Positions 43,122 through 54,312 of a DNA stretch of 64,000 nt are shown one piece after another; positions within the stretch are counted from its first letter, which is position 1, and each line of letters begins with the position of its first letter. The stretch is taken from positions 2,418,001-2,482,000 of the forward strand of contig OY755171.1 of the NCBI GenBank assembly GCA_963576735.1. Reading direction: 5' to 3'. The translations under genes were made by a program, and so were the position numbers. Source of the DNA: Bedellia somnulentella. Lineage: Eukaryota > Arthropoda > Insecta > Lepidoptera > Bedelliidae. The notes beneath the pieces are model-generated. The model did not search any database, was not told the DNA's origin, and saw nothing but the letters and a program-made list of their open reading frames with translations.

Positions 43122-43610
43122 ACATGATAGTCCAATGGGTAGAACAACCGCCCGTAAACATACAGGCGTGAGTTCAAATCCCGGGTCGGGCCTACACCAA
43201 TTTGTCTTTTCTTAAGTAATATGTGTGGTTAATTTATCATAATTGTTAACGGTGAGGGAAATCATGAGGAAACCCACATGGCCGAGTTATACTTAGCCAT
43301 GTGGCAGTGTATTCGTACAAAAAGGGCGATAGGCCTGCCCCCTATCACGTGAGTACACTGTCCATGCAAAACGTGGGTACTCTGAACACCAGGTGACAAA
43401 GTCACGTGATGTTCAGAAGTATTAGTACCTCTGCCAAACCCCTTCGGGGTATTCGGCGTGAACGTTTATGTTACGTGAGTACACTGTCTAAGCAAAACGT
43501 GGGTACCTACTTTGGACACTAGGTGGCGCTGACACTTGTTGTTAAGAAGAATTGGTACCTCTGCCAACCTTTTCGGGGATAAACTGCGTGAACGTTTATG
43601 TTATGTCATG
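43122..43610 (+). repeat. SINE-A chimera with two 3' bodies
   Basis: An A2-type head (ACATGATAGTCCAATGGGTA) leads into an A1-type body (CACCAGGTGACAAAGTCACG) and a first end at AACGTTTATGTTA (43473). A second body starts at once with CGTGAGTACACTGTCTAAGC, carries the A2 marker (GGACACTAGGTGGCGCTG) and ends in its own tail. Recombination between copies, template switching or insertion of a truncated copy into a tail could each explain it. Confidence 0.85.
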
Positions 43611-43760
43611 TTTTTTTTAATTGTCAAGAAAAAATAAGTTGCAAATCAGATTCAAGTATGGTCCTAGTAATCCTATCCCTCCGAGTTTAGGTCATTACTT
43701 TCAACAATAGTTTTTGCCCATTTCCATTTATTCTTAAAATTTTAGCCGCCTGCTTTATTA

Positions 43761-44018
43761 AACATACATACATACATACATATACTCACGGCTATAAATC
43801 CCTAAAAGGGTTAGCCAGAGCTAAATAATTAGAAATTCGCCAGCCACTTTTGGAAAGTTGAGTGGGGTAAAGATGGTGAAATAAAGGTTGTTGGTGATGG
43901 GTCTCAAATCGCATCGCCCAAAAATCCCTTAATAGCCCCAGTACCGCTAGTCGCCTCGTACATACACCCACCGGCTGAAATGGGGTAGTGCTATTCTAAG
44001 CCGACACTACACAGCAGC
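43761..44018 (-). repeat. SINE-B full-length copy
   Basis: CATACATACATACATACATA tail, then all family blocks to GACACTACACAGCAG. Confidence 0.92.
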
Positions 44019-44456
44019 ACTACATTGAATCTAAAAATATTCAAAAGAATTGAATTGGTAAAAGTAACTGTTTAGTGGCATATTGGTTTTATAAACTAAT
44101 GACGAAATCAAACACAAATAATTACACCACTCACCTTGAACTCATTCATTTAGTGATTGCCGTAAATTTTACAATAGAAATTGTAAATGGCGCGAACGAA
44201 AGTTGCCTTGAAAATTTTTAGATACTATTGATAAATTGGTATTTCAAATTTTGTCTGACTGAATAAATATAACTGTTATAGTATTATTGTTTGTCTGGCA
44301 GCGACAGTGAAAATCAAAATCATTCTCAACACAAAAATAAAACATTTTATTAAAATGCACCTACACTTTGGTCTCACTTAAAGGCCTTAAAAAGAAAAAA
44401 TAATAAAATACTAGTTATATTATATTATACTTATATAATGTTCGACCCAACCCTAA
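44019..44456. other. No recognisable feature
   Basis: AT-rich with no ORF. Nothing recurs in the window. Confidence 0.35.
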
Positions 44457-44898
44457 ATGGAGAGACTGATCACGTGAAATTGTTATCTCGTGTTCAGAAT
44501 ACCCACGTTTCTTGGACAGCCTACTCACGTGATAGGGTTTTTTTTCGACTGGATTGGTTGCTGCTGGCCCTGTAGCCTGTGCGGCTTCACAATGACTATA
44601 TGTGCCGGGCAGCTGAGGGCCGCCCTGGCGTGGCAAAGGAGTGTACCTAAGCTAAATCGGATGAAACGTGATAGAGGGCACGCCTACCGCCGTTTTGTAC
44701 GAATACACCGTCATATGACAAAGTACAACTTAGCCATGTGGTTTTCCTCACGTTGTTTTTCACTCACCGTTAACAACCATAATAAATGAACCACACATAT
44801 GACTTTAGAAAAGACTAACTGGTGTAGGCCCGACTCAGGTTTTGAACCCGCATCGTCTGCATGATAAGCGGAGTTCTACCCAGTGAGCTATCACGGTT
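44457..44898 (-). repeat. SINE-A interrupted by a retroposed fragment
   Basis: Reverse-strand SINE-A with head at the right (GAGCTATCACGGTT). The body is cut at CACGTGATAG (44535) and resumes at ACGTGATAGAGGGCACG (44666). The 99-codon ORF that spans it is artificial. Confidence 0.85.
44536..44665 (-). mobile_element. Retroposed 130-bp GC-rich fragment with A tail
   Basis: ACGTGATAG at 44527-44535 and 44666-44674 is a perfect 9-bp target duplication. Eight T next to the left one are the A tail of a reverse-strand insert. The insert is GC-rich (GGGCAGCTGAGGGCCGCCCT on plus), unlike any other repeat here. It could be the 3' end of a LINE or of a host transcript. I cannot name it. Confidence 0.7.
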
Positions 44899-45588
44899 GA
44901 TATAGCTTCTGAAATAATTTATGACGTCATTCGGTGCCATGGCAACTAAGATATAATACTAAATAGAAGGAGGTATTATTTACACATGGTATTTTAGTCC
45001 GGTCAATTTAGGCCTAAAATAAGGAGGAAGGTTACATAAATTCATAAGAAGCTGAAAATTGGCACAATTGTTCAAAACATGATTATAAATGAAACCTCAA
45101 AAGTCCCCATCGTTCCGAGGTGTGCTAAAAATTTTACATGGGGTCAAAGGTCAAAAAAATTAGTTTTTTGCGATTTTAAGCGAAACGGTGAGTTTTTCGC
45201 AAAATCTTTCCAGTACAAAATTGTAGATCAGAAGATTTTCTACAAAAAAGATATCAATATTTTTTTTCCTAAAAGCCACCATTTTGAAGATATAACGCGT
45301 TGAAAAGTTCGATCATTGGTAATCTTCATACTTTGCAAAATTTAGTGGAAGAGGCATAAATAGATCTTGTAACTTAATACTGAAGTCTGTCTAATAAGAT
45401 TTCTGTTATTGTTTCGTTCGATGTTCTTTACTTGTAGAATAAATTGTGTATATATACTGCTGAAGTTTTATTACTTTGGAGAAAACAATACCTAAATTGG
45501 TATTGTCTTTAAATACATTTGACGTATTGGTTGTATTAATTACTAAGAGCTTTTTCTTCATATATCTAAAGCATACATTCCAAGTTTT
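44899..45588. other. Unclassified, repeat-like
   Basis: 44980-45300 (ATTTTACATGGGGTCAAAGG, GTTTTTTGCGATTTTAAGCG, AAGATATAACGCGTTG) has the look of a dispersed insect repeat I have seen elsewhere, but there is no second copy here. The ORF 45079-45303 is lysine/phenylalanine-rich and not a known protein. Confidence 0.3.
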
Positions 45589-45849
45589 GCCGTGTAGTGT
45601 CGGCTTAGAATAACAGTACCCCATTTCTACCCGAGGGTGATCGTAAGAGGCGACTAAGGGTATAGGGGCTTCTTAAGTGATTTTTAGGCGATATGGTTGG
45701 AGACCCGTCTAAAAAACAATTATTTATTATTACCATCTTTTCCTCAATCAACTACCAAAATTGGCTGAGGTATTTCTCATTTGGAATGCTCTGCTCTGGC
45801 TACCCCGTTAAGCGATTTACAGCCGTGAGTATATGTATGTATGTATGTA
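45589..45849 (+). repeat. SINE-B full-length copy
   Basis: GCCGTGTAGTGTCGGCTTAG to ACAGCCGTGAGTATATG with four TATG units. Includes a small duplication ATGCTCTGCTCTGGC. Confidence 0.92.
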
Positions 45850-46329
45850 CATTTCAAGTTATTACTTAGGTCATACCTAAAGACGATCAAATAAAAAAAA
45901 ATGTGCATCATATATTAAAGATAAATAAAATGTATGAGAATAAATGTATTTTAATGAATTACCGTAATAAATGTAGAATTTAACTTTTTTTTTTAAATAA
46001 AATATTTTATAAATTCATTCATTAAAATATTTGAAAAAAATGATCATTTATACAAACGACATCGTGTTTATTGTTGTAAGGGTACTTTCATTTCCATATT
46101 ATTTCTATTTTTATACTGATACTCTATCACTAAATTAAGGTTTTAATTTGCACACTAGTATCAAACTATAATGTCCTATTAACAGAGCAATATCCCTGAA
46201 AAGTGTTGAAGCTCACGTCATTGGGTTCTGATAAGCTTACGTATCAGCGCAGTACGTGCCGTTCTTAATTTGGACTGCATCTCGTCATTACGTAATACAC
46301 TTCTATGTTTTAAAGATATGTATATCAGT

Positions 46330-46576
46330 GTAGTGTCGGCTTAGAATAACACTTCCCCATTTCTACCCGTGGGTGATCGTAAGAGGCGACTAAGGGTCTA
46401 GGGGCTTTTTTAAGTGATTTTTGGGCGATGTGGTTGGAGACCTGTCACCAAAATCATTTATTATTACCATCTTTTCCCCAATCAATTTCCAAAAGTAGCT
46501 GAGGAATTTCTCACTCCCAAGCTCTGGCTACCCCGTTAAGGGATTTATAGTCGTGAGTATATGTATGTGTGTAAGT
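46330..46576 (+). repeat. SINE-B full-length copy with target duplication
   Basis: ATGTATATCAGT at 46318-46329 and 46577-46588 is a perfect 12-bp duplication. It inserted directly at the 3' end of a LINE-1 fragment that begins at 46589. Confidence 0.92.
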
Positions 46577-46588
46577 ATGTATATCAGT

Positions 46589-46685
46589 ATACTCATCCCA
46601 TTAGTTCCCAGTGAAGTAGGCAGAGAATACCGCTTTGCCAGTTAGGTAAACCTCTTGCGTTTTTATCATATTTTTATCAAATTGC
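46589..46685 (-). repeat. LINE-1 3' fragment
   Basis: ATACTCATCCCATTAGTTCCC, GAAGTAGGCAGAGAATACCG and GTAAACCTCTTGCG in LINE-1 order. Confidence 0.6.
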
Positions 46686-46807
46686 ACAGTTAAATTTTAT
46701 CGTACCTAATAAACATTACATGCATAGAAACGTTATTTAGCTTAAAATTATTAATGTTCTTAAACTTACCAATTCGAGGTGAAATGGTATTGATACTGAT
46801 ACCGAAT

Positions 46808-46893
46808 ATTATAATTATATTATAATAAAAAATATTTTAATATAATTATATATTATAAATATTATAATTATATTAAAATAATTTTTATTATAA
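46808..46893. repeat. A/T-only palindrome
   Basis: TTATATTATAATAAAAAATA at the left pairs with TTTTTATTATAA at the right around an AT core. It may be a replication-slippage product or an old MITE. Confidence 0.45.
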
Positions 46894-46933
46894 CAATTGT
46901 GATGATAATAAAATGGAGTATGTTTTATTATTA

Positions 46934-47174
46934 CATACATATATACATATACTCACGGCTATGAATCCCTAGAAGAGGTAGCCAGAGCTAAGGAATTAGA
47001 AATCACTCAGCCACTTTTGGAAGTTGCGTGGGGAAAAGATGATAAAATGAAGGTTGTTGGTGATGGGTCTCCAACCGCATCGCCCTTAAAAAGCCCCAAT
47101 ACCGTTAGTAGCCTCTTACGTTCACCCACCGGAAGAAATGGGGTAGTGCTATTCTAAGCCGACACTACACAGCA
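46934..47174 (-). repeat. SINE-B full-length copy
   Basis: From CATACATATATACATATACT to GACACTACACAGCATT. A few bases are missing after GCATCGCCC. Confidence 0.92.
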
Positions 47175-47532
47175 TTTTATCCTTAATACCAGCCACATTG
47201 ACGTTTCTAAATATCTCCTTTACAACTTACCACTATACCTCAATATGCCTTGAATATAAAAAACACAATAATTAGTATAAATATATAAAATAATGTTAAT
47301 GTGATTTTAACGTATACGTATTATTAGTTGAACTTGCTAAAACCAGGGCAGCGTGTTTTCATTTGTTAATTGTGTTAATTTCTTCAATCGATAAAATATA
47401 ATTATTTCATTATGCCATTCTATTGAAACTAACTCCCGTTTTTTTTAGTTTTGATGGGATGTTTGATTCCTTAGCCATAGGTACCCCCTAATAAGATTAA
47501 AGCTTTAAGTACAATTACTACACGACACATAT

Positions 47533-47784
47533 GCCGTGTAGTGTCGGCTTAGAATAACACTACCCCATTTCTACCCGTGGGTGATCGTAAGAGGCGACTA
47601 AGGGTGTAGGGGTTTTTTAAGTGATTTTTGGGCGATGTGGTTGGAGACCCGTCACCAAAATTATTTATTATTACCATTTTTTCCCTAATCAACTTCCAAA
47701 AGTGGCTGCGGAACTTCTCATTCCAAAGCTCTGGCTACCCCGTTAAGGGATTTATAGCCGTGAGTATATGTATGTATGTATGTA
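47533..47784 (+). repeat. SINE-B full-length copy
   Basis: GCCGTGTAGTGTCGGCTTAG to GCCGTGAGTATATG plus three TATG units. Confidence 0.93.
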
Positions 47785-47916
47785 CAATTATATAAAAGTT
47801 GAAGCAACTCCCTAATTTATTGAATTCAATTTAAATCGATAAATATGGAGCTATTGTCACTGAAGTCTAATATCGTTTTATATATATATAATTTTATAAT
47901 TTGTATTTGAGAATCT

Positions 47917-48109
47917 GAGGAGAAATCGTGACACACGATTGACGTTTGCATACACATTTGGTAGGTCTGAGATTATGTTTATAACCATTTTTATACTCCT
48001 AAGTGATGAGACTGATGAGGGTTGTCCACCCCAAACATTTTATTTTTATACACTAAAAATCTCCTAAAAATAATTTATATGGCAGAACATTGTTTGCCTA
48101 AACAGCTAG
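47917..48109 (+). mobile_element. Helitron H3b, 3' part
   Basis: ACACATTTGGTAGGTCTGAG, TACTCCTAAGTGATGAG, GGTTGTCCACCCC and the end CCTAAACAGCTAG before T match H3a and H3c. The 5' end is not visible. Confidence 0.6.
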
Positions 48110-48182
48110 TAAAATTATAATATTACTTAAACAAGAGCAGATTGCGAAAACTGAAAGACATAAATAATTAATTATTCTCGAT

Positions 48183-48268
48183 TTTTAAAAGTGGCTGAGA
48201 TATTTCTCATTCCATAGCTCTGGCTACCCCGTTAAAGGATTTACAGCCGTGAGTGTATGTATTTAATA
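48183..48268 (+). repeat. SINE-B 3'-end fragment
   Basis: AAAAGTGGCTGAGATATTTC to ACAGCCGTGAGTGTATGTAT. Confidence 0.8.
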
Positions 48269-48818
48269 AATTATTCGCATTTTTTACATTACCTATCCAG
48301 TCTAAAGTTGTTTCCCGCCGATTCAAACATTGTCTCTATAAATAAAGTTCTAATTACCACATTCCAGTTTCCGACAACAATATTTTTACCTCACACAAGC
48401 CAAATACATGTAACAGCATAACGTTCAACGTTTCATTGTAACAATGAGATGTGTGGCCATGACCGTGACGTCACGCGTCGCCGCCGTACTAAATACTCGG
48501 CAATATGCACCTACGTACATACTGTACTAACTACATACTCGTACATATTGTACTAACTGGTAACAGGCTTACAATAACCTATTGTGTAGGCGGAACAAAG
48601 ACTGTAGCTCGTATTGCTCAGTGTCATATATCGGTGTATCAAACTGGAACGGAAAATTTTGGGAGTATGGCAAGTACAATATACCTAACAAAAAACACTT
48701 AGCTGATTCCGATTTATAATACGTTTCTGTTAGACGACAGTACGTCTAAGAAAAACTCTTCTAATATACCTATATAGGTATTTTAAGCTATGCTAGAAGA
48801 GAGGGAAATTGAATCTAT

Positions 48819-48847
48819 AGTCTGTATCAGTACGATACAGACTATGT
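48819..48847. repeat. Perfect 12-bp hairpin
   Basis: ATAGTCTGTATC, loop AGTAC, GATACAGACTAT. It may be chance or a structured site. It lies just left of the LINE remnant. Confidence 0.35.
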
Positions 48848-48889
48848 TTGACCGATCTCTCCATAATAAAATTGAAAGTAATATATTAA

Positions 48890-49400
48890 ATGTAAGGAGG
48901 GTAGTCTCCCACAGAAGCATCGTTGGTCGGGCTCATGGATTATGGTTCAAGAACTAATGGACGATACGAGCCGTATCGAGCAGGACTGTTTTCTACATTT
49001 GTGCGGGAACCGACACGGCACAGAAATTTAACCCCAAGAATCGACCCCAAGAAAGTTGGTTAGAATTAACCCGTCCACCACTGTTCAGGGTGATCTCGCG
49101 AGTTAGATCGAGGTACTTCCGTAGTTTCTCGGTTTTGCCTTTAGCAAGACCCTTGTCATGCGGGATAGAGACATCCACTGGAGATATCTTTGAGTACGAC
49201 CGATCCCAAACTACGATATCAGGTTAATTCACAAAAATAGTCCTGTCTGTGATAACGGATCGGTCTCAAAATATTTGACTCGTACGTTTTGAAAGATTGG
49301 GTCCTGCAGATACTTATAATATGGATTGGGTATCCTCTGTAGCCTCTATATAGTCCACCGGCACTACAGTTCTAACTTCGGAGCGGGCTCTTGATATAAG
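48890..49400 (-). pseudogene. Non-LTR retrotransposon ORF C-terminal remnant
   Basis: The reverse strand reads, from about 49275 down, DRSVITDRTIF, then PDIVVWDRS, VDVSIPHDKGLAKGKTEKLR, KYLDLTREI and, after a gap, KTVLLDTARIV. This is the tail after the reverse transcriptase in a class of insect LINEs (known pattern: ...PDIV..D......IDV.IPHD.NL...EKI.KY.DL..EI). Several stops and at least one frameshift show it is dead. It belongs to a different family from the fragments at 4698 and 62709. Confidence 0.75.
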
Positions 49401-49424
49401 ATTTTATAGTTAATTTATCATATA

Positions 49425-50253
49425 CTAGTGGATCGTCCCAGCTTCGCACGGGTAGCGTTGTTTTTTAAATATCTGAGGTTTCTCTCTTTAGTCACTGCTC
49501 AAGCATTGTGAAATTCAGCGCAATGTTTTCAATTGATTAAATTTATAGCACTCCCTAAACAGTGTAGTTCGGTGATTTTTAATGCGCTTTAATGAACGGT
49601 TCAGTATTTCCGTTTAATAGCAAATTTTGGTATAAAACGCTATGAAGTATTTATAACCATCTAAACAATAAATCATTACGTGTTGTAGGATGCAACTACT
49701 GGCGCCATCTAGTATGTTATATGTAAATTAGTAACGATTCAGTTTTGGTCACGGGCGCGATGGCTTATTTTATGTATAATTTCGGTGTTTCTCTACCGAT
49801 TTTTATGATGCTTTTTTTATTGAATAGGTAATAATGTTACCTTTTTTAAATTAGGGATGAGTGAGAGGTTTACAAACGTAAGAGTAAACAAATATAATCA
49901 GAATGTTCCGAACTGCTTAGCTATCAGGAATTACACGTGTTATTGTGAGTCAACCGTAAAAGATAGACATAAACTGACGAGAATTTATTTTTAGATAATT
50001 TTATGAAGAATATTTCCGTCATACATGATTTCTATGTAAGTTTAACCATTAAGGCTGCACACGCGACGGAAGCTTAAAAAATGTAGTAACTTCTCCCGTT
50101 TTCCCAAAATTTCCCAAAATTCCCCTTTCTTCTCTGCTGGAAAGTATACAAAAACCTGCCCAGGAGTATGGAGAATAATTGTACCAAGTTTCGTTAAAAT
50201 CCGTCGAGTAGTTTTTGTTTCCATAAGGAACATACAAACCGACAGACAGACAT

Positions 50254-50290
<37 letters not shown>

Positions 50291-50409
50291 AATTTTACTG
50301 ATTGCATTTTTGGCATCAGTATCGATCCCTAATCACCACCTGATAGTTATTTTGAAAATATATTTCATGTACAGAATTGACCTCTCTACAGATTTATTAT
50401 AAGTATAGA
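49425..50409 (-). mobile_element. Non-autonomous Helitron H2c
   Basis: Reverse-strand copy of H2 (985 bp). CTAGTGGATCGTCCCAGC after A at the left and GATTTATTATAAGTATAGA before T at the right. The microsatellite appears as AGAC units at 50242-50287. Confidence 0.9.
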
Positions 50410-50594
50410 TATTTGTACCTATATTGCTGTGATATGCCGACAGACAGAGAGGCATATAATATCACCAATCTACAAAGGTTTTTTTCAATTCAGAGTATTA
50501 TTAAGAGCAAATATGAAAAGGACCTATAATGTATGTATAGTATAGTAAAAAACACTATTTAGATGCACCTAAAATAAAAAGAAACATAGTCACA

Positions 50595-50640
50595 AACACA
50601 CACACACACACACACAAACACATACACACACATACTCATA
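50595..50640. repeat. CA-rich microsatellite
   Basis: Run of CA with CAAA and CATA interruptions. Confidence 0.85.
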
Positions 50641-50874
50641 CACTCACACAAATATACACACAAGCATGTATAATTCTAAGTTTTTCATTTATTTTTTTTA
50701 TTGTTTTATACAAATTTTGCTTTCTTTTTTTATATAATTTTAGCTTCTTTTATTACGTAATTGTAACTATATTTTTCTTATATTGTCTTTTATAATGGGA
50801 CACGTCGTTATTGCTGATTGTTACCTGGGAATACTTCTCACACTACGGGCAACCCTTGTGAGAATTATATGTCA

Positions 50875-51616
50875 CTAGCGACCCGCCCCGGCTTCGCACG
50901 GGTGCAATGCTACTAATATAATAATAATAATAAAAATTAAAAGATATTCAACAACAAAAGATACTTATTCTATTCAGTTTAATTAATTCTTGATATTTTC
51001 CTCGCTGGAGAGCTCCGATAAACATGACGACGATAGACATGACGCGCTATTTATAGGCACGCGCCGCCCGGCGCAAACAACTACGACCCTGCATTTTAAA
51101 TTTGTAATATCTTCGGTAATATTCACTTAAATTACATGCTGTGAAAAGCATATTGATCTATAATAAATGCACAATTTATTTAAGGTACTTAATTGGATAA
51201 GGATTAATGCTGTATTGTTTAAAATCACTTCGTAAATAACAATTTTTTAGTAAAGAATAAAAATGGTTATGCTGGGTTATCCCTAAGAGATAGACATATA
51301 CCATTGCGAACTATTTTGATGAACTTTTTAAGGTGAACAATACTGTAGTACATTATTTTGGTCTATCTCGTAGGGTTCAGCCAGCGTTTGCAATATAAGC
51401 GCAAAAAACGTGCTTATTTACGACATCACATTAGAAACCTTTAAATTTATCAGTGTTTCTCTACTATATTATGCATTTATTATACATACAAACCTTCCTT
51501 AAGAATCACTCTATCTATTAAAAAAAACCGCATCAAAATCCGTTGCGTAGTTTTAAAGATCTAAGCATACATACGGACATACAGCGAAAGCGACTTTGTT
51601 TTATACTATGTATTGA
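50875..51616 (-). mobile_element. Non-autonomous Helitron H1b
   Basis: Flanked by A at 50874 and T at 51617. 742 bp, same length as H1a, and no difference was found when the two were read line by line. Such identity means recent transposition or gene conversion. Confidence 0.9.
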
Positions 51617-51617
51617 T

Positions 51618-52335
51618 TATGTAGTGTCATTCATAATTTATGCCAATAAACAATTTTTATTTTTATTTATTTTAGTATACTTTACATAGGTGGAAATACG
51701 AACGAGAAGATTCCATTATAATGTTGGTCTCAGGCGCTCATTAATCTCATTATATTGGATTCAAAATTATATGTTTACCCATTTCACTAAGCAGAAGAAA
51801 CATAATAGTGGTAAAGGCATATGATGACATCTTAAAAAATAATCTTTAAACTTTTAGATGTCTTATCGACCCACTGCACTGATTCTAGCTAACAGGGAAA
51901 CCTTACAAGTAATAATAGTATGATGAAACCACACAATTTTATTATACCAACAATAAAATCTGAGGCTTATATTAAAATGCGAGTCCATATCTTACGGCTG
52001 AGCAGTTTAGCGGAATCTTCCTAATTGAGTATTACTCTTTTAAGAACAAATATAACCTCCAATTCGGAATGTTCACCATGTAACATGATTTCCTCTTCCT
52101 ATTTCTATCAGCGGATTTTAAGCATATGTTTTTAGTTCTTCCGTATTTTATATGGATCTATCTAGTTATATAGTAATTCACCGTCATGTTCTAGGTAATT
52201 GGAAATATACACTCTCCGTTAATTAAATTTTGACTTATACTGTTTTATTTTTAAATTCCCACGTTTGGCAAGCAGAAAGATTCAGACCATTTCATATTTA
52301 TATTGTAATTCTGTATATAATTTCTTATTAGTACC
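51618..52335. other. No recognisable feature
   Basis: AT-rich, no notable ORF. Confidence 0.4.
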
Positions 52336-52400
52336 AAATTGACAGACTACGATAAGGCATTTAATAGAATTTATTTTGAAAACAAACTAAAAAAAAATAT
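52336..52400 (+). pseudogene. Possible reverse transcriptase motif A fragment
   Basis: In frame the sequence reads TDYDKAFNRIYFENKLKK, close to the RT motif A of non-LTR elements (D..KAFD.V). Nothing recognisable flanks it, so this is a short relic or chance. Confidence 0.3.
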
Positions 52401-52616
52401 CTTGATTTATTCCAAAAGGTCCAAGACTCACTATTCAATAAGAAATTAGCGAAATGGTACAAGCAGAAAAATACGCAATATCAATAACTTAGTTTAACAA
52501 CATTTGTTTGTAATTATATAACAGTTGCCCATCCAAGTAAACCGAGCGATATCATGTAAAAAGAAGTTATCTAAATTGAAATTCAGTAAAGCGTGGGTTT
52601 GAAGTAAAGCAGAAGA

Positions 52617-52752
52617 GCCAGCACGAGCGCTATTTTATCGACACGATAACGGTTAGAATGAGATGGCAGTATACGATACTAAGTAAGTGCGTAAGAGATG
52701 GTTGCTTTATCCCACGCGATAACTAGTTTAAACACCGCTCGTACTAGCCGGG
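52617..52752 (-). mobile_element. MITE-C copy
   Basis: CCAGCACGAGCGCTATTTTA at the left, GATAACTAGTTTAAACACCG and CGCTCGTACTAGCC at the right. A well preserved reverse-strand copy. Confidence 0.8.
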
Positions 52753-53037
52753 CTGTAATGAATATTTATTTTGTATCACGCCTTTTGGTCAGCCGCTTAA
52801 GCCCCCAGGCAGTTTATAGCGCCTCGGTTCGGAATTACAAATATAGCGTTTAGCACTCTTATTTCGGCACAGTCGTATTCAAATTTTATTTGAATAATAA
52901 ATTTTACTCATTATTGTTGTTGAATACTTCTAACTTTTTTGCATAGTTAACAAGAAGCATTTGAATATTTAGTACACTTATTTTTCTTGGTGTAAAGTTA
53001 GATTACTTATTTTTGCTGTTTCAAAAGGACGTCAACG

Positions 53038-53076
53038 ATAAATTATTAAACGTATCTCCTACGTTTAATAATTTAT
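53038..53076. repeat. Perfect 17-bp hairpin
   Basis: ATAAATTATTAAACGTA, loop TCTCC, then its exact complement. No flanking duplication. Confidence 0.6.
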
Positions 53077-53282
53077 ATATTTTTATGCTTTTGTCTACAA
53101 AAAACAAAAACAACAAAAGAAAAAAGAAAAATTTGGTAGGCGTGCTGTTCCTCAAATAATATAAGCCCTGTATCTTTCCTTAGTCAGCTTCCACAAACCA
53201 TACTCAAATTCTATATATGCAATATATGCTTTGGAATAAAACATTATGAAAATTTGTTTATAAGTTAAGAGAGAAAACATGC

Positions 53283-53503
53283 ACGTACATATACTCATGA
53301 CCATAAATCCCAAAAAGGGGTAGCCAGAGGTTTAGAGTAAGAAACTCCTCAGTGAAATTTGGAAGTTCATAGGGAATAAGAAGTCTCCAACCGCATCGCC
53401 CAAAAACCACATAAAAAGCCCCACACCCTTAGTCGCCTCCTACGCCGTGGGTAGAAAGAAGTAAAAGAAGTAGTAATATTCTAAGCCGGCGGCACTACAG
53501 AGC
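53283..53503 (-). repeat. SINE-B copy with internal deletion
   Basis: ATATACTCATGACCATAAAT to GCACTACAGAGCA. About 30 bases around TGGTAATAATAAATGTTTTTGG are missing. GAAAACATG occurs close to both ends and may be the target duplication. Confidence 0.85.
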
Positions 53504-53914
53504 AAACAGGGAAAACATGGTTAAAAAAATGCAAATAACTATCTGACAGTCGCAATAACTACTACTCGTACATATACAAATTCATGTGCATTTAAATAGT
53601 TTATAAGACGATACAATAAGAAAACAATTGCCAGCTCTAATCTATCCAATACTTTTGCAAATATTTTTTATGTGAACTGTGAAATTTCCCCTATTCTTCC
53701 CTATTCAGTACGCATGTAATTTCACAAGAATAAAACAAGCGATGCATCTATTATTTTTAAGTTTAAATGGTGGTTATAAGTTCTGTTGTAAGTAGTTAAA
53801 ATTTATGATGTATAAAAAGACAATAACATTAAATATGGAAGTTGATTATTATGAACATAATTAGTTTAACCATGAATAGGAATACCTATTTTAGCACGTG
53901 CAAATAAATATGAC

Positions 53915-54153
53915 GCCGTGTAGAATAGCACTACCCCGTTTCTACCGATGAGTGTACGTAAGAGGCGACTTACGGTATTGCGGCTTTTAAGGGATTTTTG
54001 GGCGATGCGGTTGGAGACCCATCACCAACAACCTTTATTTTACCATCTTTTCCCCTCAAAATTTTCCAAAAGTGGCTGAGGAATTTCTTATTCCTTAGCT
54101 CTGGCTACCCCTTCTAGGGATTTATAGTCGTGAGTATATGTATGTATGTATGT
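53915..54153 (+). repeat. SINE-B copy with target duplication
   Basis: AAATAAATATGAC at 53902-53914 and AAATGAATATGAC at 54154-54166 (12 of 13 equal) bracket the copy. The head is shortened by about 10 bases (GCCGTGTAGAATAGCAC). Confidence 0.92.
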
Positions 54154-54237
54154 AAATGAATATGACTTTTTTAGATTGAAAACACAACAAAAACCTGCTG
54201 CTAGTCCACGACTAGTTTTTATCTTTAGAACTTTAAT

Positions 54238-54312
54238 TAATACATACACTGACGCCGTAAGTTCCCATTGGGTACGCAGCACAGACCGCCCCCAATAGAC
54301 TCCGCATACAGT
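54238..54312 (-). repeat. LINE-1 3' fragment, decayed
   Basis: TACACTGACGCCGTAAGTTCCC and ATTGGGTACGCAG match the end. The interior has diverged. Confidence 0.5.

Noticed and set aside
44490..44789. 99-codon ORF with WIGCCWPCSLCG
   Set aside because: It crosses from a SINE-A into a retroposed insert and out again, so it cannot be an old gene.
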